Translations under genes and position numbers: made by a program
Notes under the pieces: model-generated
Seen by the model: only the letters and a program-made list of their open reading frames with translations
Database searches by the model: none
What the model was told of the DNA's origin: nothing
Origin: Haematobia irritans
Lineage: Eukaryota > Arthropoda > Insecta > Diptera > Muscidae
Assembly: GCF_050003625.1 (NCBI RefSeq)
Contig: NC_134398.1
Coordinates: 24,521,211-24,585,210 of the forward strand
Direction: 5' to 3'
DNA: 64,000 bases
Shown: positions 46,216 through 57,884 of the stretch, in pieces
Layout of the letters: each line of letters starts with the position of its first letter
Position numbering within the stretch: position 1 is the first letter of the stretch

Positions 46216-47714
46216 TATAAATTCAATATAGAATCACAATATATGGTTACAATACATATCGGCCTTGTATTTGGTAATATTATATTTAATAAATAAAACA
46301 TGAGTTCACGTTTATTTGCAAATATGAAAAGACATTTTCAACTACTTTATTTTAACTTTTTAATTTAATTTAACGGAGCAGACATACTCCATTCATTTCA
46401 GGATTCATATTTTCCTGATTTCGTACACACATACTACAGTATCCCCCAAAAATCCGTTACCACTAAATACCTCAATTTACAGCAACCAAAATAAATGCAA
46501 CTTTTTTTTGAAATTTAGAAAAAAGGAAATTGTGTACATTTCCTAATTGCAAAGATTAGTAAAATTACACAGGACATCACGTGGGACGAAAACATTCGTT
46601 GCAATGGAAACTTTACAATGTTGTAAAAAAATGTGTAATATTGTCTTTGTCATTATCACGATTAACAGGAAAACGTTTCGTTTAGATTACAAACAGAGAG
46701 CCCAGAAGGACAGACAATTTTAATGGTAAAATGATCTGAAAAGTAAACAATAAATGAGACATGTAATTGAAATGAAAATTAACCCTCAAATGGTCAATGG
46801 ACAAGTAAAACTAGCATCAACAATGACAAACATTAGGGGCAGCAAAATGGGAAATTGCCCAAGAGAAACAAATAGAAATGGAAATAAAAGGAGAGAGAAC
46901 TACAAACAACGTTTTCATGTCTGGTTTTCCTTATTATCCAAACGATTTTTACGATGACCATTATGAGCAATAATCAAACAGCAAGTTTCAGAGAGAGAGA
47001 GAGGGAGAGATAACTGGGGAGAGTCGACTTGCGATGGCTGCATTGTATACTACTGAATCTGAGGCAAATTAATGGACCAGACACCACTAAGAACTGTGAG
47101 TAAAACAATGTTAATAGCTTCACGTGCCACTATTCAAAACAAAAGGAAAAAACAAAACTCCCTATCATAAAACTCTTGAAGCAACCACCTAGAGAGAAAT
47201 CAAAATGAGAGTTCGGTTACCAAAATACTTTCAAACCCCAACAATGTTGCAATAATCCAGATGTTGCTAAAACACGAAAATGAGCATTGATGACATGACA
47301 GTGGGTAGAAATTAACAAAAAAAATCGTATTAATTAAAACATGGAAAACGCTTATGTTGCACAGTGGGATGAGATAATAAAACTATAAATATACCGCTTG
47401 ATGTGCATAGAATATTTCACTCATTTTATGAAGTCATTGTGGCTGATCTGTATTGCAACGATTGCTATCATGTCTACACTGCTCGCATGGCAACTGAAAG
47501 ATTTATTCCAATTCATTTAATTGTTTAGAAGATTTCAAATGTATTATGATCTATTGCACTCAGAAATAAAGTTAGTCGTGATGGAATTAAAGTGTTATCA
47601 TACCATTATGACCACAAGCGCTCCGGCATTTAAATATGAAAAAACTGTTTCTCGTACCAACGTTACGTCGAGCCAAAAAATTTACGGAAAAATAGGTAAT
47701 AACCACGGTAAAAC
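46216..47714. other. Low-copy spacer with a (GA)n tract
   Basis: No gene recognised. GAGAGAGAGAGAGGGAGAGA lies at 46,990-47,010. The frame 46,754-46,957 (67 codons) has no known domain. This is one of the least repetitive stretches of the window. Confidence 0.4.
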
Positions 47715-49920
47715 ATTATTCTATAGTAAATTTTCTCAAAATTTCATTTCTGTAGAAACACTTCCCAAATTTTTTTTCTATGCTCTATTTTATAATTTTG
47801 TCACAATTTTATTTCTATAACAAATTTTCTTAAAATTTTATTTGTAAAACTTTTTCAAAAATTTTAAAATTTTATTTCTATAGACAATTTTGTCAAAATT
47901 TTATTTCTATAAAAAATCTTCTGAATTTTTTTTCAACGAAAAAATTTCTCAAAATTTTATTCCTATAGGCCATTTCGGCAAAATTTTATTTCTATAGAAA
48001 ATGTTGTCAAAATTTTATTTCTCTAGAAAGTTGTGACAAAATTTTATTTCTATAAAAAATGTTGTCAAAATTTTATTTCTATAGAAGATATGTAAAAATT
48101 TTATTTCTATAGAAGATATGTCAAAATGTTATTTCTACAGAAAATTTGGTCAAAATTTTATATCTATAGAAATTTTCTCAAAATTTTATTTCTATAGGAA
48201 ATTTCGGCAAAATTTTATTTCGATAGAAAATGTTGACACAATTTTATTTCTATAGAAAATTTTGACAAAATTTTATTTCTATAGAAAATTTTGACAAAAT
48301 TTTAATTTCATAGAAATTTTTGACAAAATTTTATTTCTATAGAAAATTTTGACAAAATTTTATTTCTATAGAAAATTTTGACAAAATTTTATTTCTATAG
48401 AAAATTTTGACAAAATTTTAGATCTATAGAAAATTTTTACAAAATTTTATTTCTATAGAAAATTTTGTCAAAATTTTATTTCTATAATAAATTTTGTAAA
48501 ATTTTTTTTGTGAAGAAAATTTTATTTCAATACGAAATTTTGTCACAATTGTATTTCTATAGGACATTTTGTCAAAATTTTATTTCTACAGAAATTTTTC
48601 TAATTTATATCTATGTTACAGAAAATTTTTCCAAATTTTATTTCCAAAATTTTATTTCTGTTGGAAGTTTTGTCAACATTTTATTGTCATTGTAATGTTG
48701 TCAAAAATATATTTCTATAGTTAATTTTTTTACAATTTCATTTATATAGTAAAATTTCTCAAAATTTTATTTCTATAGAAAATTTTCTCAAAATTTTATT
48801 TCTATAGAAAATTTTCTCAAAATTTTATTCCTATTGAAAGTATTCCAAAAATTCTATTTATATAGAAAATGTTGTCAAAATAATATTTCTATAGGAATTT
48901 ATGACAAAATTTTCTCAAAATTTTATTTCTGTAGAAAAACTTCCCAAACATTTTTTCCATGCTCTATTTTAAAATTTTGTCACAATTTTATTTCTATAGC
49001 AAATATTCTTAAAATTTTATATGTAAACATTTTTCAAAAATTTAAAAATTTTATTTCTATAGACAATTTTGTCAAAATTTTATTTCTATATAAAGTTGTG
49101 ACAAAATTTTATTTCTATAGAAAATTTTCTCAAAAATTTATTTCTATAGAAGATATGTCAAAATTTTATTTCTATAGAAAATTTTGTCAAAATATTATTT
49201 CTATAGAATATTTTCGAAAAATTTTATTTCTATAGAAAACTTTGACACAATTTTATTTCTATAGAAAATTTTGTCAAAATTTTATTTCTACAGGAAATTA
49301 TGACAAAAGTTTCTTTCTCTAAAAAGTTTTGACAAAATTTTATTTCTACAGGAAATTTTGTCAAAATTTTATTTCTATAGAAAATTTACAAAATTTTATT
49401 TCTTTAGAAAATTTTGTCAAAATTTTATTTTTATAGAAAATTTGACAAAATTTTATTTCTATAGAAAATTTTGTCAAAATTTTATTTCTATACAAAATTT
49501 TGTCAAAATGTTATTTCTATAAAAAATCTTCTGAATTTTTTTTCTACGGAAAAATTTCTCAAAATTTTATTCCTATAGGAAATTCGGGCAAAATTTTAGT
49601 TCTATAAAAAATGTTGTCAAAATTTTATTTCTATAGAAGATATGTCAAAATTTTATTTCTACAGAAAATTTGGTCAAAATTTTATATCTATAGAAATTTT
49701 CTCAAAATTTTATTTCTATAGGAAATTTCGGCAAAGTTTTATTTCTATAGAAAGTTGTGACAAAATTTTATTTCTATAAAAAATGTCAAAATTTTATTTC
49801 TATAGAAGATATGTCAAAATTTTATTTCTACAGAAAATTTGGTCAAAATTTTAAATCTATAGAAATTTTCTGAAAATTTTATTTCAATAGAAAATTTTGA
49901 CAAAATTTTATTTAGAAATT
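47715..49920 (-). repeat. 29-bp minisatellite array, block 13
   Basis: Reverse units with large internal duplications. CTTCCCAAA, then TTTTTCTATGCTCTATTTTA, occurs at 47,761 and 48,940 (1179 bp apart). CTTCTGAATTTTTTTTC occurs at 47,929 and 49,529 (1600 bp apart). The variant AGAAGATATGTCAAAATTTT recurs near 48,110, 49,150, 49,635 and 49,805. At 48,250-48,430 a run of units has GACAAAATTTTATTTC in place of GTCAAAATTTTATTTC. Confidence 0.92.
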
Positions 49921-50052
49921 ATTACAATATTTATTCGAGCTGTGTACTGGCCAACACTGAATATGTTTCAGTGTTGGCCACTACACATTTCCATAGTCTT
50001 TAGCGAGATCTGGCCGGGTGAGATGATTCAATTTGGTTCATAAAAATAGTAA
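49921..50052. other. Non-array insert containing a strong hairpin
   Basis: 132 bp of ordinary base composition between two array blocks. It holds the 45-nt hairpin at 49,942-49,986 and then TTAGCGAGATCTGGCCGGGT. No gene recognised. Confidence 0.6.
49942..49986. repeat. 20-bp stem, 5-nt loop inverted repeat
   Basis: GTGTACTGGCCAACACTGAA, loop TATGT, TTCAGTGTTGGCCACTACAC. The arms pair with a single mismatch out of 20. It is strikingly GC-rich for this window. Possible readings are a short foldback element, a small hairpin RNA precursor, or an inserted palindromic end; nothing here decides. Confidence 0.85.
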
Positions 50053-50960
50053 GTTTTATTTCTATAGAAAATTTTGACAAACTTTTATTTCTATAGCAAA
50101 ATTTGACAAAATTTTATTTCTATAGAAAATTTTTTCAAAACTTTATTTTATAGAAAATTTTGTCAAAATTTTATTTGTGAAGAAAATTTTATTTCAATAC
50201 GAAATTTTGTCAAAATTGTATTTCTATAGGAAAGTTTGTCAAAATTTTATTTCTATAGAAATTTTTGTAATTTATATCTATAGAAAACTTTTTCAAAATG
50301 TTATTTCTATAGTAAATTTTGTCAAAATTTTATTTCTGAAGAAAATTTTGTCAAAATTGTATTACTATTGGAAGTTTTGTCAACATTTTATTTCTACTTT
50401 CTATTTTAAAATGTTGTCCAAAATATATTTCTATAGTCAATTTTCTTACAATTTCATTTCTATAGTAAAATTTCTCAAAAATTTTATTTCTGTAGAAAAA
50501 CTTCCCAAAAATATTTTATTTATATTTTCTATTTTAAAATGTCGAAAATATATTTCTATAGTTCTTACAATTTCATTTCTATAGAAATTTTTTCTCAAAA
50601 TTTTATTTCTATAGAAAATTTTGTCAAAATTTTATTCCTATAGAAAAATTTCTCAAAATTTTATTTCTATAGAAAATTTCCTCAAAATTTTATTTCTATA
50701 GAAAATTTCCTCAAAATTTTATTTCTATAGAAAATTTCCTCAAAATTTTATTTCTATAGAAAATGTTGTCAAAATTGATTTCTATTGAAAATTTTGTCAA
50801 AATTTTATTTCTATACGACATTTTGTCAAGATCGTATTTCTATAGAAATTGTTATCATTTTTTTTTTCTCTATGGAAAATTTCGTCAAAGTTTAATTTCT
50901 TAAAAAAATGTTCCAAAATCATATTTCTATAGAAAATTTTTCCAACATGTTATTGCTTTA
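50053..50960 (-). repeat. 29-bp minisatellite array, block 14
   Basis: About 31 reverse units with large indels near 50,390-50,580 (TATATTTTCTATTTTAAAATG). Three near-identical units with AATTTCCTCAAAATTTTATT lie at 50,670-50,750. The right edge is TTAGAGAATTAAAGTACC. Confidence 0.92.
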
Positions 50961-51072
50961 GAGAATTAAAGTACCTTTTAGATGGAGAGGAATATTTTAC
51001 AAATTCTACCAAAATATAAAGAATTCTACCAATATACCAGTTTGGTAGAATTCTACCAACTGCGGCAACCGA
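50961..51072 (-). mobile_element. Terminal segment of an array-bearing element (like 20.7-23.0 kb)
   Basis: AATTAAAGTACCTTTTAGAT, then GGAGAGGAA, later TTTGGTAGAATTCTACCAAC and TGCGGCAACC. This parallels the right end of the hAT-like element at 22,965-23,024 (ATGAAGTACCTCTTAGTTGG, CTACCAACTGTGACAACC). The outer end is therefore near 51,070. The other terminus and a matching 8-bp duplication were not found. Confidence 0.6.
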
Positions 51073-52754
51073 AATCCACACCGCATTGGTAATAAACTTG
51101 CTCGTGAGCTGAACATGTAGAGATTTTAAAAGGAATTGAGATTTTAAATTTTTTATGCTCATGACAAAACATTTTCGTCCCACTGTGCTCTGCGTGATCA
51201 TGAGTAAAACACACAAAAAAAAGAAAACGAAAAATAACTGCCACTAAAACGACTACGAAAGGCAACAAACGAACCAAACAATCGACTAAAGACAACATTG
51301 TACGAGAGCTGTAGATAGTTTAACGCCTGTGTTCAGAACCATAAAATTCAACCACTGAGATTTCATTGCGTACGGCAAGCACGCATTCACCCACCCCTGA
51401 CATGCATAACATATCCTTGCATGGATGTCCTTCCAAAGTTTTCCATTGTGAGATACCCTTGCCCAAACAGGCTATCCATATAGGTCGCTCTACCCAGCTG
51501 AATATCCCAAAAACCAAAAACTCTAACAGTGGAAATTGTAAAGCCATAATCCAACACGATTTCAAATAGCAAACGACATGCAACAAACTTAGTTTGGAAG
51601 AAAAGCAGCCAGTAAAACTGCCATTTAGACCATTTGGCTATAGTTGTGAGAAGAAAGAAAAAACGACAAAAAAGAAACAAGGACATAGTGGTGCACTTTA
51701 ACACACTCTGAATGCGTTTCTATGCCATTCGCTTTAATTGCCATATACTCGTTAAAAAAAAAAAAAAAAACATAAAATCCTCCACCTTTTTGTTTCTCTC
51801 ACCCTTAAGGTAGTCGGTCTTTTCCTTTTACTTGCTTTACTAGAACTTAGGGACAATTTTACCATAATACAAAAAAACTGGACTTTTTTTAGTAAAACAA
51901 TTTTTGTAATTTTTCAAATGAAAATTATCACCACATTTTCCTTGCGTGCTTATCATTGAGCGCGCTAGAGGTTTATTTGTAAAAGAAAAACTTTAACGAC
52001 CTGTGATTAGAGAAAGAAAAAGCAAGCGAGCAAACCAATATAGAAAATGGTATTCCACCAAGTTGTGTACAAGGACACAACTCACAGAGCATTGCCATGG
52101 GACAAGAAAACACCTAATTTTGGATGAGATTGTAATGAGGTAGTGGACATTAAATCTCATGCTGTGCACAAACCTAACAAAATCGAGGATTATTTGCCGC
52201 AATTTGTAATTTGCAATTGAAATCGACTAGGACGGTGATTGAGGGAGTGCTAGATATCCTACAGAAGAGTATAGCGGGATATGAAATGAAAATAGAAATT
52301 GTTATCAGAATTAAACAAATATTTCCTAATATATGCAACCGAGACTAATTAAAAAAATGTCACAAGGAAATTTCTTTATTCCTTCAATAAATAAATATTT
52401 AAATGTATTTATATAGTACACTGAAAAAAAACATAATTTGGTAGTGATTCCGTGCCAAACAAGCGGAGAATTGAAGTAAGGATACCTTTAACCCTTTGAC
52501 GGCCGTTGTCCGCTTAGGAGCGCATTCGAAAACAAATTCAAACTCTTTTTCTCCTTTTATTTTAACTTATTTCTCGATATTACTTTAAACAAGAGGCTTT
52601 AACCTAAATAAGAAAAATATATTTTCCACATTGGTATAAACTTCCTTAAATATAAAGGAAAAATACCACATTTTGAGACAATTTTTCTAGCGTATATCTC
52701 TAGTAAAGGGACATTCATACAATATTTACGCTGATATTTAATCGAATTTTTTGT
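51073..52754. other. Low-copy spacer
   Basis: No gene recognised. Overlapping frames on both strands between 51,320 and 51,704 (up to 105 codons) contradict one another and have no known domain. An A-run is at 51,755. At 52,488-52,491 TTAA precedes CCCTTTGACGGCCG, which resembles a piggyBac-type end, but no partner end is visible. Confidence 0.45.
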
Positions 52755-53540
52755 ATTTTCTCAAACTTTTATTTCTATAGAAAATTTTGTCAAAATTTTA
52801 TTTTTATAGAAAATTTTCTCAAAATTTTATTTCTATAGAACATTTTGTCAAAATTTTATTTCTATAGAAAATTTTGTCAAAATTTAATTTCTATAGAAAA
52901 TTTTGTCACAACTTTATTTCAAGAGAAAATTTTGTCAAAATGTAATTTCTATAGAAAATTTTGTCAAAATTTAATTTCTATAGAAAATTTTGTCACAACT
53001 TTATTTCAAGAGAAAATTTTGTCAAAATGTAATTTCTATAGAAAATTTTGTCAAAATTTAATTTCTATAGAAAATTTTGTCACAACTTTATTTCAAGAGA
53101 AAATTTTGTCAACATTTTATTTCTATAGAAAATTTTGTCAAAATTTTATTTCTATAAAAAATTTTGTCAAAATTTTATTACTATAGAAAATTTTCTGAAA
53201 ATGTTAATTCTTTAGAAAATTTTTTCAAAATGTTATTTCTTTAGAAAATTTTGTCAAAATGTTATTTCTATAGAAAATTTTATCAAAATTTTATTTTTAT
53301 AGATTTTTTTTTCAAAATTTTATTTTTATAGAAAATTTTTTTCAAAATTTTATTTCTATAAAAAATATTGTCAAAATTTTATTTCTATAGAAAATTTTGT
53401 CAAAATTTTATTTCTGTAGAAACTTTTTCAAAATTTTATTTTTATAGAAAATTTTGTCAAAATGTTATTTCTATAGAAAATTGTGTCTAAATTTTATTTC
53501 AAGAGAAAATTTTGTAAAAATTTTATTTCTATAGAACATT
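52755..53540 (-). repeat. 29-bp minisatellite array, block 15a, with 87-bp trimer repeat
   Basis: Reverse units. At 52,870-53,110 a three-unit segment is repeated in register: ACTTTATTTCAAGAGAAAA starts at 52,911, 52,998 and 53,085, steps of exactly 87 bp. Three units restore the reading frame, so the translated repeat is a constant 29 residues there. The copies look identical, indicating very recent amplification. Confidence 0.95.
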
Positions 53541-53542
53541 TT

Positions 53543-53624
53543 ATTTGTTGTTTTGATCTCAGCTTTAAAACCATTGTAGTTTAGTCAACACAATGGTTTT
53601 ACAGCTGAGATCAAAACAACAAAT
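53543..53624. mobile_element. 82-bp hairpin derivative of element F
   Basis: The left arm (ATTTGTTGTTTTGATCTCAG, then CTTTAAAACCATTGT) and the right arm (ACAATGGTTTTACAGCTGAG, then ATCAAAACAACAAAT) are 35-bp inverted copies with one mismatch and a 12-nt loop. The arms match the edges of element F at 26.6-27.0 and 60.4-60.8 kb, so this is a copy with its interior deleted. Both sides are 29-bp arrays. Confidence 0.85.
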
Positions 53625-55131
53625 ATGATTGAAGTACAAACCCACAATAAAAAACAAAACACAAAAATTTTATTTCTATAGAAAATTTTGTCAAAATTTT
53701 ATTTCTATAGAAAATTTTCTCACAATTTTATTTCTATAGAAAATTTTCTCACAATTTTATTTCTATAGAAAATTTTGTCACAATTTTATTTCTATAGAAA
53801 ATTTCGTCAAAATTTTATTTTTTTAGAAAATTTTCTGAAAATGTTATTTCTTTAGAAAATGTTGTCAAAATGTTATTTCTATAGAAAATTTTGTCACAAT
53901 TTTATTTCTATAGAAAATTTTGTCACAATTTTATTTCTAAAGAAAATTTTGTCACAATTTTATTTCTCTTGCAATTTTTATCAAAATTTTATTTCTATAG
54001 AAAATTTTGTCACAATTTTATTTCTATAGAAAATTTTGTCACAATTTTATTTCTAAAGAAAATTTTGTCACAATTTTATTTCTATAGAAAATTTTGTCAC
54101 AATTTTATTTCTATAGAAAATTTTGTCACAATTTTATTTCTATAGAAAATTTCGTCAAAATTTTATTTTTTTAGAAAATTTTCTGAAAATGTTATTTCTT
54201 TAGAAAATGTTGTCAAAATGTTATTTCTATATAAAATTTTGTCACAATTTTATTTCTATAGAAAATTTTGTCACAATTTTATTTCTATAGAAAATTTTGT
54301 CACAATTTTATTTCTAAAGAAAATTTTGTCACAATTTTATTTCTCTTGCAATTTTTATCAAAATTTTATTTCTATAGAAAATTTTGTCACAATTTTATTT
54401 CTATAGAAAATTTTGTCACAATTTTATTTCTAAAGAAAATTTTGTCACAATTTTATTTCTCTTGCAATTTTTATCAAAATTTTATTTCTATAGAAGATTT
54501 TGTCCAAATTTTATTTCTATAGAAAATTTTGTCAAAATTTTATTCCTATGGAAAATACTGTCAAAATTTTATTTCTATAGAAAATGTTATCGCTATAGAA
54601 AATTTTGTCAAAATTTTATTTATATAGAAAATTTTGTCCAAATTTTATTTCTATAGCAAATTTTGTCAACATTTTTTTTATAGAAAGTTTTGTCCAAATT
54701 TTATTTCTATAGAAAATTTTCTCAAAATGTTATTTCTGTAGAAAATTTTGTCAAAATTTTATTTCTGTAGAAAATTTTGTCAAAATTTTATTTCTATAAA
54801 AATTTTGTCAAAATTTTATTTCAAGAGAAAATTTTGTCAAAATTTTATTTCTAGAAAAAATTTTGTCAACATTTTATTTCTAGAAAAAATTTTGTCAACA
54901 TTTTATTTTTATAGAAAATTTTGTCAAATTTTTATTTCTATAGAAAACTTTGTCAATATTTTATTACTATAGAAAATTTTCTCACAATTTTATTTCTATA
55001 GAAAATTTTCTCAAAATGTTATTTCTTTAGAAAATTTTCTCAAAATGTTATTTCTTTAGAAAATTTTCTCAAAATGTTATTTCTTTAGAAAATTTTGTCA
55101 AAATGTTATTTTATAGAAAATTTTGTCAAAA
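53625..55131 (-). repeat. 29-bp minisatellite array, block 15b
   Basis: After a 40-bp bridge (AGTACAAACCCACAATAAAA), reverse units run to an inversion point at 55,131. The marker CTCTTGCAATTTTTATC occurs at 53,966, 54,343 and 54,459: steps of 377 bp (13 units) and 116 bp (4 units), both exact multiples of 29. Confidence 0.94.
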
Positions 55132-55445
55132 TTTTGACAAATTTTCTATAGAAATAAAATCTTGACAAAAGTTTCTATAGAAATAAAATTTTGACAAAAT
55201 TTTCTATAGAAATAAAATTTTGACATAATTTTCTATAGAAATAAATTTTTGACAAAATTTTCTATGGAAATAAAATTTTGACAAAATTTTCTATAGAAAT
55301 AAAATTTTGACAAAATGTTCTATAGAAATAAAATTTTCACAAAATTTTCTATAGAAATAAAGTTTTGACAAAATTTTCTTTAGAAATAAAATTTTGACAA
55401 CATTTTTTATAGAAATACAATTTGGACAAATTTTTCTATAGAAAT
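55132..55445 (+). repeat. 29-bp minisatellite array, block 15c, after inversion junction
   Basis: From 55,132 the units read in the plus orientation. The junction TTTGTCAAAATTTTGACAAA is a perfect palindrome centred between 55,131 and 55,132. The block ends at CTATAGAAATCTACCC. Confidence 0.95.
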
Positions 55446-56264
55446 CTACCCTGACAACTATGTGGTTTAGGGTATAATGACCCCATCAATAGCACCATTT
55501 TAACTCCTATCTCCGTATTCTTTATTTTAGTAGCCATATTTTTCCTTGGTATATTAACAGTTTGTTCCTAAACTAGAATCTAGTTGATAAAATTAATTGC
55601 CTGTCAACTAAGCAACCTAAGCATGACCTACTTGAAGACGACTTGATTGAAAAATAAAGAGAAAATTGCATAGCAAAACAACAAAATGAAACATGGAACA
55701 CTGTGAAATTAAACTATTACACACATTTTTCCCACATTTTTCACATTTTTTCACATTTTCATTACAACACTAAAGACAGTTGAGAGTTTGAAAGGCAAAC
55801 GAGGACGAAAAACCATATACCTCCAACATATAAGGAATAGCTATACATTCACACACGATCCATTTATCTAGAGAATGTTGGCTATGATTGCACTAAGGAT
55901 TTGCAATAGCAAAGGAACTAATTGTGGCACACTAAATTAACTTAAATTATAATAAAAAAATATACTTTCTCCAATTTACACTGAAAAAACATATTGACCT
56001 AAATATCAGGATACGCAATAAAGAAAATACTTTATAACAGAAAGGGCCTTCGTTGGTCTAAATGTTCGTGCCAGAGGAAAGTAATTTTTCTTTAGGTGTA
56101 AGACTCGAACTGAAAATCGGATAAATCCAATTGTATTTCAGTTACGAAAAAAACCTCTAATTGATTGTCGTCTACCGCGGACTTTCGTTAAAAATTTCTT
56201 CACAATCACAATAACTTGCACCCATTGTATCTTTGTCTTATTTAACATTATAAGTGTTAACCTT
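55446..56264. other. Low-copy AT-rich spacer
   Basis: No gene recognised. A short direct repeat, TTTTTC(CCACA), lies at about 55,725-55,760. Confidence 0.4.
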
Positions 56265-56604
56265 TACACCCATAGAAAAAAAATAATGAATGGCATGGTC
56301 ATTTAAAAACGAGCCGTTCATGAAAGTGAATCAACACACATGTGTTGTCAAACTGAGAAAAGACGTTAAAATGACACCATACGTTGTCAAAACAACAACA
56401 AGCGTTCATGATATGAAAACGTAATGTTTACCTATGTATAAACTAAATTAAAAAAAAGAAAAGATTTCCGCTACCGTGACTCGAAATCGTGAACGCCCGT
56501 GGACGAAATCATGAATATTCCGTTTTGATTTTTTGTGAACGTTTCCGGGTCATTTTGTCACCATCCGTTCACGATTGTGGAACGCAATTTTTTCTATTAG
56601 TGTA
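56265..56604. mobile_element. 340-bp MITE with TACAC..ATAGAAAAAA termini
   Basis: The left end TACACCCATAGAAAAAAA and the right end in reverse TACACTAATAGAAAAAATTG are inverted copies. Inside are inverted GAACG/CGTTC-type words (GAGCCGTTCATGAAAG, GTGAACGTTTCCGGGTC, CCGTTCACGATTGTGG). No protein is encoded. The target duplication is not clear. Confidence 0.65.
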
Positions 56605-56820
56605 TGTGTCCATATGAGCATATCTTGCTGGTCTTCATGAATAACACCCGACCAGCTAATATCTAGTTTATCTAGTGAGAAAGTTCTTGCTCGGGTGCCA
56701 TTTTATTATTTCTTGCCTGGTTTCATGACTAGCTCCTAGCCGACCTATTAGAGCTCACTTCTTGGATTCAAAAATAAAATTTAGGGTAAGTCATTTTCAT
56801 TGAAGAGCGTTACAAGTTGA
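56605..56820. other. Short spacer; right end belongs to a duplicated segment
   Basis: No gene recognised. From about 56,765 (GATTCAAAAATAAAATTTAG, GTCATTTTCATTGAAGAGC) the sequence is repeated 396 bp to the right. Confidence 0.5.
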
Positions 56821-56934
56821 CACACAGAAAAAAAATTTCACGAAATTTTTTTTTATTAAAATTTTTATTGAGTTTTAAATAATATTCAAAAAAATTTAAT
56901 CGATTCAACAAATTTTTTAATTAATAAAACTAGA

Positions 56935-57175
56935 AAAAAAAATTTGAAAAAAATTTCTATAGAAATATAATTTTGAGAAAATTTTCTATAGAAATACAAT
57001 TTTGACCTAATTTTCTATAAAAATAAAACTTTGACGAAATTTTCTATAGAAATAAAATTTTGACAAAAATTTTCTATAGAAATAAAATTTTGACAAAATT
57101 TTCTATAGAAATAAAATGTTGACAAAATTTTCTAAAGAAATAAAATTTTGACACTATTTCGATTCACAAATAAAA
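56935..57175 (+). repeat. 29-bp minisatellite array, block 16a
   Basis: About eight plus units inside the split MITE, beginning after AAACTAGAAAAAAAAATTTG. Confidence 0.9.
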
Positions 57176-57354
57176 TTTTGTTGAAGTCATTTTCATTGAA
57201 GAGCGTTACATGTTCAGACACAGAAAAAATTTGGTGAAATTTTTTTCAATTAAAATTTTTTTCAATTAAAATTTTAATTGAGTTTTAAAAAATATTCAAA
57301 ACAAAATTAATCGATTCAACAAATTTTTTAATTAATCAAACTAGAAAAAAAAAA

Positions 57355-57858
57355 TTTGACAAAATTTTCTATAGAAATAAAATTTTGACAAACATTTTCT
57401 ATTGAAATAAAATTTTGACAAAATCGTCTAGTGAAATAGAATTTTGACTAAATTTCCTATAGAAATAAAATTTTGACAAAATTTTTAATAGAAATAAAAT
57501 TTTGACAAAATTTTGCGATAGAAATAAAATTTTGACAACATTTTCTATTGAAATAAAATTTTGACAAAATTTGCTATAGAAGTAAAATTTCGACAAAATG
57601 TTCTATAGAAACAAAATTTTGTCTAAATTTTCTATAGAAATAATTTATTTTAACAAAATTTTCTATAGAAATAAAATTTTGACAACATTTTCTATAGAAA
57701 TAAAATTTTGACTAAATTTTCTATAGAAATAAAATTTTTAATAAATTTTCTATAGAAATAAAATTTTCACAACATTTTCGATAGAAATAAAATTTTGACA
57801 AAATTTTCGATAGAAATAAAATTTTGACAACATTTTCTATAGAAATTAAATTTTCACA
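57355..57858 (+). repeat. 29-bp minisatellite array, block 16b
   Basis: Plus units after the second AAACTAGAAAAAAAA junction. The marker TTGCTATAGAAGTAA at 57,571 is repeated at 58,105 (534 bp). Confidence 0.9.
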
Positions 57859-57884
57859 AATTTTTTAATTAATCAAACTAGAAA

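Noticed and set aside
51320..51704. Overlapping frames of 67-105 codons on both strands
   Set aside because: Mutually contradictory overlapping frames with no known domain and no splice or promoter evidence.
52488..52754. A second piggyBac-like MITE starting TTAACCCTTTGACGG
   Set aside because: Only one end is visible; no inverted partner with TTAA was found before the array begins.
52845..53186. Open frames encoding a 29-residue periodic peptide (FYFYRKFCQNFISIENFVKI type), seen here and in most arrays
   Set aside because: They follow from a 29-bp unit whose reverse strand has a single TAG per 87 bp. Frames are open only where that TAG has mutated, they occur in every array, and there is no start, splice or codon evidence of selection.
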